Part shown: positions 1-5,747 of the stretch, one piece after another
How the letters are laid out: each line of letters starts with the position of its first letter
Numbering within the stretch: position 1 is the first letter of the stretch
DNA from: an uncultured Collinsella sp.
GTDB lineage: Bacteria; Actinomycetota; Coriobacteriia; Coriobacteriales; Coriobacteriaceae
DNA: 37,302 nucleotides
Assembly (NCBI GenBank): GCA_958415625.1
Contig: CATYZI010000024.1
Coordinates: 1-37,302, forward strand
Reading direction: 5' to 3'
Made by a program: the position numbers and the translations under genes
Notes under the pieces: model-generated
What the model was told of the DNA's origin: nothing
The model's input: only the letters and a program-made list of their open reading frames with translations
Database searches by the model: none

Positions 1-1
1 C

Positions 2-706
2 GCAGGAAGCTTGGATACGCCTAGGCGCGGTCCAAGAAATCGTCCGCACCCCCTTCCCGAGATGTTCGACCTCTTTGTGACCCCGCTCGTCTCGGTGTTC
101 GTGACCGTGCTCGTGACGCTCGTTGCCGTCGGCCCCATCTTTGTCTGGGCCGAGAACGCCATCCTCGGTCTGATCCAGACCCTGCTGACCCTGCCCTTCG
201 GCATCGGTTCCTTTATCGTCGGCCTGTTCTATGCCCCCACGGTCGTTACCGGTATCCACCAGATGTACACCGCCATCGACCTGGGCCAGCTCGCCCAGTA
301 CGGCGTGACCTATTGGCTGCCCATCGCTAGCGCCGCCAACATCGCCCAGGGCGGTGCCGCACTCGCCGTTGCCTTTAAGACCCGCGATGCCAAGATCAAG
401 GGTCTGGCGCTTCCTTCGGCCCTGTCCGCCTTCATGGGCATTACCGAGCCTGCCATCTTTGGTGTGAACCTGCGCTTCTTTAAGCCCTTCATCGCCGGCT
501 GCATCGGCGGCGGTTGCGGTGCCTTGGTCTGCGCGCTCACTTCGCTGGCTGCCTCCGGCACGGGTGTTACGGGTATCTTTGGTATCCTGCTGTGCCTGGC
601 CCAGCCCGTGCAGTACGCGATCATGTTTGCGGTCGCCGCGCTGGTTTCCTTTGCCGTCTCGTTTGTCCTGTACAAGGACGAGCCCAAGGCTTCCGAGCAG
701 GCCTAA
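2..706 (+). CDS. scrA: PTS sucrose-type EIIC permease, C-terminal part (5' truncated, possible frameshift)
   Basis: This is the C-terminal half of a membrane EIIC permease of the glucose/sucrose PTS superfamily, which imports a sugar while phosphorylating it. From about base 60 the protein reads as ScrA-like EIIC: an EMFDLFVTPL start, several hydrophobic membrane segments, and the conserved GITEPAIFGVNLRF signature at bases 439-480. The gene is cut by the window start, so its EIIB domain and true start are not visible. Before about base 58 the matching frame appears to be the +3 frame (reading VQEIVRTPF), while the rest is in the +2 frame. One missing C near base 57-58 would explain this as an assembly error or a real lesion. 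scrB follows 107 bases downstream, which supports sucrose as the substrate. The sugar assignment rests on family resemblance and this neighbour. Confidence 0.8.
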   Translation, partial: AGSLDTPRRGPRNRPHPLPEMFDLFVTPLVSVFVTVLVTLVAVGPIFVWAENAILGLIQTLLTLPFGIGSFIVGLFYAPTVVTGIHQMYTAIDLGQLAQYGVTYWLPIASAANIAQGGAALAVAFKTRDAKIKGLALPSALSAFMGITEPAIFGVNLRFFKPFIAGCIGGGCGALVCALTSLAASGTGVTGIFGILLCLAQPVQYAIMFAVAALVSFAVSFVLYKDEPKASEQA

Positions 707-726
707 GAGCTTTTGATTGAGGGGGT

Positions 727-757
727 GCCCGCGGGTTGTATGCTCGCGGGCGTTTCC
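727..757 (+). terminator. weak intergenic hairpin between permease and scrB
   Basis: Arms GCCCGCG (727-733) and CGCGGGC (745-751) pair over 7 bp and are followed by only three T residues. It could be a leaky terminator or an mRNA processing or stability element that lowers scrB expression relative to the permease. Confidence 0.3.
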
Positions 758-813
758 CGTATCTGGTGCCGATCTCTGGCGCCTTGTTACTTTCGATCCG
801 TTAGGACTTTGAT

Positions 814-2346
814 ATGTCTAATGCACTTGGCCGCGACCTTGCAAAGCTGGTTGCCGCTGTTGACGCTGCCGCCTCTGAGTGCGGCCATGGCGCGTATGGC
901 CAGCGCTTCCATATAATGCCGCCGGCGGGCTGGCTCAACGACCCCAACGGTCTTTGCCAGGCAGGCGGCGTGTTCCATGCCTATTTTCAGTATGCGCCGT
1001 TTGATGTCGAGGGTGGCGTTAAGGCCTGGGGCCATGCGACGAGCCGCGACCTTATGACGTGGGACTATGTTGGCGCTCCGTTGCTGCCCGACGAGCCGTT
1101 CGATTGCCACGGTGTGTATTCGGGCTCCGCGCTTGCCGAGGACGGTCGCATTCGCGTGCTCTATACGGGCAACGTTAAGCTTTCCGATGCGGACGGGACG
1201 TACGACTACGTCAATACCGGCCGTCGCGCTGATACCGTCTATGTGGAGAGTACCGACGGCCAAACGTTCGGCGCCAAGCGTGTGGTGCTGGATTCCGAGG
1301 ATTATCCTGAGGATTTGACCTGCCACGTGCGCGATCCCAAGGTGTGGCGTGACGCGGACGGGCGTTATCACATGGTGCTGGGCGCGCGTCGTCGCGTGGA
1401 TGGGCCGCATGTCGAGAGCCGTTTCTGTGCGATGCACGGTGAGGGTGCCGGGCGCGATGTGGGCGAGATCTTGGTGTATGGCTCGCCCGATATGCTGAGC
1501 TGGGAGCTCGAGAGCCGCGTGTCTACGCCCGAGCGTTTTGGCTTTATGTGGGAGTGCCCGGGATACCTTGAGCTTGAGGCGGATGGCGGTGTACCGGCGA
1601 AGTGGCTGTCCTTCTCGCCCCAGGGCCTTGAGGGAGGTCGTTGGGATCGCGGCAATGTGTATGCCGCTGGCTACATGCCTGTAACGGGCGACATTACCGG
1701 TGGTGACGGTGCCTATGAGCTGGGCGAGTTCCGCCTGTGGGACGCTGGTTTTGACTTCTATGCTCCGCAGGAGTTTACGTCCGAGGATGGCCGCCACATT
1801 CTGATCGGCTGGATGGGCATGCCCGATGAGCCGACCTATGGCAACGCACCGACCGTGGTGTGCGGCTGGCAGCACTGCATGACGGTGCCGCGCGAGCTTA
1901 CGGCCGGTGCCGGCGGCGTGGTACTGCAGCAGCCGGCGCGCGAGATTGAGCACCATTATGCCTCGGTGCGTGTAGGGGAGGGCTCGTTGGAGGTTGCCGG
2001 CGATACCTGCTTTGACGTTGTCGTTGACGGTGTCGATGGCGCATTTACCGCGACCGTTGATGGCGAGCTGAAGCTGGCGTTTGTGCCCGCTGGGGACGAA
2101 CTGCCCTCGCGCTTTGAGATGCGATTTACCGATGAGGGTCGCGCTTCTGCCGGCTGTGGTCGCACCGTGCGCTGGGAGCCCGTCGACGAGGTGCGCAACG
2201 TGCGCATTGTTGGCGATGCCTCTTCGGTCGAGGTGTTTGTGAACGATGGCGCGCTCGTGTTCTCGACGCGCATCTATCCCGAGGCCTATGGCGTGACCGT
2301 TGACGCTCCGGGTGCGTGCGTGACCTATCACACGCTCATCATCTAG
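814..2346 (+). CDS. scrB: sucrose-6-phosphate hydrolase (GH32 family)
   Basis: This cytoplasmic glycoside hydrolase family 32 enzyme cleaves the sucrose 6-phosphate delivered by the PTS into glucose 6-phosphate and fructose. The 510-residue protein has the three GH32 hallmarks: WLNDPNG at residues 40-46, with the nucleophile Asp43; RDP at 173-175; and ECP with the acid/base Glu247. A five-bladed propeller followed by a C-terminal beta-sandwich (about 370-510) fits the usual length. The ATG at 814 is preceded by AGGA at 803-806. The gene sits directly behind a sucrose-type EIIC gene, and a strong hairpin terminator closes the unit at 2385-2425. Other GH32 activities such as fructan hydrolysis are possible, but the PTS context and lack of a signal peptide favour the phosphorylated disaccharide. 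Confidence 0.93.
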   Translation: MSNALGRDLAKLVAAVDAAASECGHGAYGQRFHIMPPAGWLNDPNGLCQAGGVFHAYFQYAPFDVEGGVKAWGHATSRDLMTWDYVGAPLLPDEPFDCHGVYSGSALAEDGRIRVLYTGNVKLSDADGTYDYVNTGRRADTVYVESTDGQTFGAKRVVLDSEDYPEDLTCHVRDPKVWRDADGRYHMVLGARRRVDGPHVESRFCAMHGEGAGRDVGEILVYGSPDMLSWELESRVSTPERFGFMWECPGYLELEADGGVPAKWLSFSPQGLEGGRWDRGNVYAAGYMPVTGDITGGDGAYELGEFRLWDAGFDFYAPQEFTSEDGRHILIGWMGMPDEPTYGNAPTVVCGWQHCMTVPRELTAGAGGVVLQQPAREIEHHYASVRVGEGSLEVAGDTCFDVVVDGVDGAFTATVDGELKLAFVPAGDELPSRFEMRFTDEGRASAGCGRTVRWEPVDEVRNVRIVGDASSVEVFVNDGALVFSTRIYPEAYGVTVDAPGACVTYHTLII

Positions 2347-2374
2347 GTGATTCGTCGCATATCGGCGCTATACT
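2347..2374 (+). promoter_or_regulatory. possible promoter, -10 TATACT
   Basis: TATACT at 2369-2374 is a good -10 hexamer. GTGATT at 2347-2352 lies 16 bp upstream and matches the -35 consensus only partly. If used, transcription would begin just before the perfect hairpin at 2385-2415, so the terminator would lie in the 5' leader of the downstream gene. Confidence 0.35.
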
Positions 2375-2384
2375 GCAGCCGTTG

Positions 2385-2425
2385 CCCACGATGCGGGGAA
2401 CACCCGCATCGTGGGTTTTTGTTTT
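2385..2425 (+). terminator. strong Rho-independent terminator after scrB
   Basis: A perfect 13-bp stem (CCCACGATGCGGG at 2385-2397 with its complement at 2403-2415) closes a 5-base loop and runs into TTTTTGTTTT (2416-2425). It can end scrB transcripts. If the TATACT box at 2369 is a promoter, it could also act as a leader attenuator. Confidence 0.9.
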
Positions 2426-2441
2426 GAAGGGACGGTACCGC

Positions 2442-3434
2442 ATGGGCGTACAGCAGCTAGAAGAGGCCTGGGCTTTGAGGACCGGCGCGCGTGAAGCGCG
2501 GTTGCTCGCGGCCTCGCATGTGCCAGCAGCGTTGTCGCAATTGGGGATTGTGCGCCCCGGTGACCGCCTGGTGGCCTTTGCGGATGACTTTGCCGAAGCC
2601 TTTGCGCGCGGCTTTGATGCCTGCGACGTGGCTATGGTGGGCTCACCGTCCGCCGATGCGCTTGCTGCCACATCCAAGGGCTTTGATGCTTCATTTGATG
2701 CCGAAGGGCCGCATCTGTGGTGGTTCGTCAACTCCATCGGTGGGTTTGGACTGCGCGTGCCCGATCTGCGTGCGCTGGGTCGAGCGGCTCGCGAGGCCCA
2801 TGCGCTGCTGGTTGTGGACAACACCGTGGCATGCGTCTTTGGCTGCGATCCGCTGCGGTTGGGTGCCGCGCTGTCGTTCGAGGCACTTGACCGCGTGTGC
2901 GCCGGTAAGGCTCCGCGCAAGCTCGTTGCCGCTTCGGTCGCGCGCTCGCAGCTCAAGCGCCATCGTGTGGATGCCGCGGCTGAGTGCGCGCATGCCCTGC
3001 TTGAGCGCTGCGATGCGTTGGCACTCGACCTTTCTACCGAGGAGGCCGACGTGCTGGAGCGTGGTCTTTCCACGCTCGATACCCGCATGCAGGCGCACTT
3101 CGATCGCGCCCGTGCGCTGTCCGAGTATCTGGTCGCCAACGAGATGGTGCGCAACGTGCGCTATCCCGGGCTGACCTCGCATCCCGACCATGCGGTTGCA
3201 ACGGGAATCCTCGAGCACGGCTTTGGCCCTGCAGTTGAGTTTGACCTTATCGAGCGTAGCGCGGGCGAGCTGTTCGATGCTTTGCCGGGGGAGTTTCGCA
3301 CATCGCCCGCCGGCGGCGCTACGACGCGTCTTTCGGCCCCACGTGGCAAGCAGGGGAGCACCATCCGTCTCTTCGCCGGCACCGACGACCCCTTGATCGT
3401 GGCCGCCACCCTAGACAACGCCCTCCGTAAGTAG
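2442..3434 (+). CDS. degenerate Cys/Met-metabolism PLP-fold protein, catalytic lysine missing
   Basis: This 330-residue protein resembles the cystathionine gamma-synthase/MetB-MetC fold in its large and C-terminal domains: LLVVDNT at 122-128, with the PLP-nitrogen Asp at 126; an RNVRYPGLTSHPDH block typical of the family; and a carboxylate-binding IRLFAG segment near the C-terminus. The motif carrying the Schiff-base lysine (S-x-T-K-x-x-x-G-H) aligns with EALDRVCAGK, which puts Arg151 at the lysine position. It is also shorter than the usual 380-400 residues. I infer a non-canonical or inactive relative and do not assign a reaction. ATG 2442 was chosen over an upstream ATG because GAAGGGA (2426-2432) sits at the right distance and the upstream codons overlap scrB and the terminator. 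Its stop directly abuts that of the convergent gene. Confidence 0.75.
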   Translation: MGVQQLEEAWALRTGAREARLLAASHVPAALSQLGIVRPGDRLVAFADDFAEAFARGFDACDVAMVGSPSADALAATSKGFDASFDAEGPHLWWFVNSIGGFGLRVPDLRALGRAAREAHALLVVDNTVACVFGCDPLRLGAALSFEALDRVCAGKAPRKLVAASVARSQLKRHRVDAAAECAHALLERCDALALDLSTEEADVLERGLSTLDTRMQAHFDRARALSEYLVANEMVRNVRYPGLTSHPDHAVATGILEHGFGPAVEFDLIERSAGELFDALPGEFRTSPAGGATTRLSAPRGKQGSTIRLFAGTDDPLIVAATLDNALRK

Positions 3435-3791
3435 CTACTTTTTGGTGATGCTGGCGATGAGGGCGTTGGCTTTGGTGGCGATGACGTTGTTAATGTCGGC
3501 CTGCAGCTCTTCGTAGACCGCTATGGCTCGCTCGCCGGCGGGGGTGAGGGTGGATCCGCGGGCGCCGTCGCGCTCGATGAGCTTGCAGCCCAGCTGACCT
3601 TCGGCCTCGTTTACAATGCGCCAGGCCTTGGAATACGCCATGCCCATGCTCTTGGCGGCGCGGTTGAGCGAGTGCTCGCGGGCAATACCCTGCAGCAGCA
3701 AGACGCAGCCGTGGCCGAACACGCCCGGCAGATCCTTGTCGCACGCTTGAATGACCAACTTTGCCGTCGTCTTGTACTCCATGTGCTCCAC
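3435..3791 (-). CDS. ModE/LysR-type winged-helix DNA-binding protein
   Basis: This 118-residue protein is a single winged helix-turn-helix domain like the N-terminus of ModE, the molybdate-responsive regulator. It reads RAAKSMGMAYSKAWRIVNEAE, LGCKLIERD and a TPAG turn before a closing helix. It lacks the molybdate-binding (Mop) domain, so the ligand, if any, is unknown. GTG at 3791 and ATG at 3782 are both possible starts: GGGGAG lies just before the GTG and GGAG just before the ATG. It converges on the PLP-like gene with no bases between the stop codons and no terminator, so the two transcripts must overlap. The DNA-binding family is well supported, the regulon is not. Confidence 0.8.
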   Translation of the reverse strand: MEHMEYKTTAKLVIQACDKDLPGVFGHGCVLLLQGIAREHSLNRAAKSMGMAYSKAWRIVNEAEGQLGCKLIERDGARGSTLTPAGERAIAVYEELQADINNVIATKANALIASITKK

Positions 3792-3867
3792 GTCTCCCCG
3801 CTAAAGTGTTTGCTGGGCAAACGCATAGCCTGCGTCAAACCCTCGTGTGCTCTTCTTAAATCATGCA

Positions 3868-3896
3868 TTGTAGCAGTCAAAGTGCGTTAAGATACT
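3868..3896 (+). promoter_or_regulatory. guaB promoter
   Basis: TTGTAG (3868-3873), a 17-bp spacer and GATACT (3891-3896) form a plausible housekeeping promoter about 80 bases before guaB. The leader holds two short perfect palindromes, TTGGGCGCCCAA (3906-3917) and CGACCGGTCG (3948-3957), which may shape the mRNA. No known purine riboswitch was recognised. Confidence 0.5.
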
Positions 3897-3975
3897 TCCC
3901 CAGTATTGGGCGCCCAAGGTTGGGCTGGGTCCTACGAGGCCTGCAGCCGACCGGTCGCATGGAAAAAGGAGAAAC

Positions 3976-5487
3976 ATGGCTACGTTCTTTCCCGGTGAGT
4001 CCCACACGTTTTCGGAGTATCTGCTGGTTCCTGGTTACTCGTCCTCGCAGTGCATCCCCAACAACGTCTCTCTTAAGACGCCGCTAACCCGCTTTAAGCG
4101 CGGTGAGAAGCCGGCAATCACCCTGAACATCCCCATGGTTTCCGCCATCATGCAGTCCGTCTCGGGCGTCGATATGGGTGTCGCGCTCGCTACCGAGGGT
4201 GGCCTGTCCTTCATTTACGGTTCCCAGAGCGCCGAGTCCGAGGCCGCTATGGTCAAGGCCGTCAAGGATCACAAGGCCGGCTTCGTTCAGTCCGATTCTA
4301 CGCTGACCCCCGACATGACCATGGAGCAGGTCATCGAGCTCAAGGAGAAGACCGGTCACTCCACTATGCCGGTCACCGACGACGGCACTCCCAAGGGTAA
4401 GCTCCTGGGCATCGTCACCAGCCGTGACTATCGCCCCAGCCGCGATGACCACCAGACGAAGGTCTCCGAGTTCATGACCCCGCGTGAGCAGCTCATCGTG
4501 GGCGACAAGAACATCAGCCTCAAGGTTGCCAACGACGTCATCTGGGACAACAAGCTCAACGCCCTGCCCATCGTCGACGACAACGATCACCTGATGGGTA
4601 TTGTCTTCCGCAAGGACTACGACAGCCACAAGACCAACCCCAACGAGCTGCTCGATGGCGACAAGCGCTACATGGTCGGCGCCGGTATCAACACCCGCGA
4701 CTATGCCGAGCGCGTGCCGCTGCTCATCGAGGCCGGTGCCGACGTTCTGTGCATCGACTCCTCCGAGGGCTTCAGCGAGTGGCAGAAGCGCACCATCGAG
4801 TGGATCCGCGCCAACTATGGCGAGGACGTTAAGGTCGGCGCCGGTAACGTCGTCGACGCCGAGGGCTTCCGCTTCCTTGCCGACTGCGGTGCCGACTTCA
4901 TCAAGGTCGGTATCGGCGGCGGTTCCATCTGCATTACCCGCGAGACCAAGGGCATTGGCCGCGGCCAGGCCACCGCGCTGATCGACGTCTGCCGCGCTCG
5001 TGACGAGTACTACGAGGAGACCGGTGTCTACGTGCCCGTGTGCTCCGACGGCGGCATCGTCTACGACTACCACATGACGCTCGCCCTTGCCATGGGTGCC
5101 GACTTCATGATGCTGGGCCGCTACTTCGCCCGCTTCGATGAGAGCCCGACCGAGCGCGTCAACGTGAACGGCCAGTACATGAAGGAGTACTGGGGCGAGG
5201 GTTCTGCGCGTGCCCGCAACTGGCAGCGCTACGACCTGGGCGGCGCCGCGAAGCTCAGCTTCGTCGAGGGCGTCGACTCCTACGTTCCCTACGCCGGTTC
5301 CCTCAAGGACGGCGTGGGCGGCACGCTCTACAAGGTTAAGTCCACGATGTGCAACTGCGGTGCCCTCTCGATCCCCGAGCTCCAGGAAAAGGCACGTCTA
5401 ACGCTGGTCAGCTCCACCTCCATCGTCGAAGGCGGCGCCCACGACGTAGTCGTCAAGGATTCTCAGCAGAGCGTTTCCTATCGATAA
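3976..5487 (+). CDS. guaB: inosine-5'-monophosphate dehydrogenase, Tritrichomonas-like class
   Basis: GuaB oxidises IMP to XMP with NAD+, the committed step to guanine nucleotides. The 503-residue protein has a barrel interrupted by tandem CBS-type domains (about residues 103-220), the catalytic-loop Cys319 in GIGGGSICITRETKG, and the Arg418-Tyr419 pair in NWQRYDLGG. Length, residue numbering and long stretches match my recollection of the Tritrichomonas foetus enzyme rather than the commoner bacterial GPGSICTTR type. Lys310 and Glu431, the positions linked to natural mycophenolic acid resistance in that parasite enzyme, are both present. ATG 3976 follows AAGGAG at 3966-3971. The gene appears monocistronic: it has its own promoter and a 15-bp-stem terminator downstream. 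Confidence 0.97.
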   Translation: MATFFPGESHTFSEYLLVPGYSSSQCIPNNVSLKTPLTRFKRGEKPAITLNIPMVSAIMQSVSGVDMGVALATEGGLSFIYGSQSAESEAAMVKAVKDHKAGFVQSDSTLTPDMTMEQVIELKEKTGHSTMPVTDDGTPKGKLLGIVTSRDYRPSRDDHQTKVSEFMTPREQLIVGDKNISLKVANDVIWDNKLNALPIVDDNDHLMGIVFRKDYDSHKTNPNELLDGDKRYMVGAGINTRDYAERVPLLIEAGADVLCIDSSEGFSEWQKRTIEWIRANYGEDVKVGAGNVVDAEGFRFLADCGADFIKVGIGGGSICITRETKGIGRGQATALIDVCRARDEYYEETGVYVPVCSDGGIVYDYHMTLALAMGADFMMLGRYFARFDESPTERVNVNGQYMKEYWGEGSARARNWQRYDLGGAAKLSFVEGVDSYVPYAGSLKDGVGGTLYKVKSTMCNCGALSIPELQEKARLTLVSSTSIVEGGAHDVVVKDSQQSVSYR

Positions 5488-5536
5488 GGTAAGAGCTGCA
5501 TATCAAAGGTTGAGTATCAACCACGTTATTTAGATA

Positions 5537-5580
5537 AAGCGAGATGCCTGCAAGTCGCAGGCATCTCGCTTGTTGTATTT
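5537..5580 (+). terminator. guaB terminator
   Basis: A perfect 15-bp stem (5537-5551 with 5557-5571) closes loop AAGTC and is followed by a moderately T-rich tail (GTTGTATTT). Confidence 0.85.
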
Positions 5581-5582
5581 GC

Positions 5583-5737
5583 TATCATCATGCGAGTTAA
5601 CCTTAGGGTCGGGCGGCTTGGCTTTGTTCGCTACAAGTTCCGCACGCAAAGAAGAGCACTTAATGTGCTCTTCGTCTTGCGCAGGACTGTCCGCAGTGGC
5701 GAATAAAGCCAAGCCGACCGACCCCATCTAAGATTAA
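5583..5737 (+). promoter_or_regulatory. leuS promoter box and large structured leader
   Basis: TATCAT at 5583-5588 is a possible -10 with no clear -35. Downstream, 5606-5631 pairs with 5699-5725 in a stem of about 26 bp with one mismatch and one G-U pair. The pairing can extend outward from 5597-5605 to 5729-5737, leaving a small bulge. Inside, AAGAGCAC and GTGCTCTT make a nested hairpin (about 5650-5672). The outer arm ends just before the AAAGGAG ribosome site of leuS (about 5737-5742). There is no T-run, so a transcription terminator is unlikely. No T-box sequence (UGGNACC) is present. It is probably a structured mRNA leader; a small inverted-repeat element is the alternative. Confidence 0.6.
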
Positions 5738-5747
5738 AGGAGCTGAT

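Noticed and set aside
2316..2441. N-terminal extension of the PLP-like protein overlapping scrB
   Set aside because: It would run through the terminator hairpin; the ribosome site supports ATG 2442.
5590..5706. A 38-codon frame with five Leu codons in the leuS leader, as a possible attenuation peptide
   Set aside because: Its ATG overlaps the only -10-like box, no ribosome site precedes it, and the leucines are not clustered. Kept only as a note in the leader finding.
5583..5747. T-box riboswitch upstream of leuS
   Set aside because: No UGGNACC-type T-box sequence and no terminator with a T-run; the structure is a different long stem.
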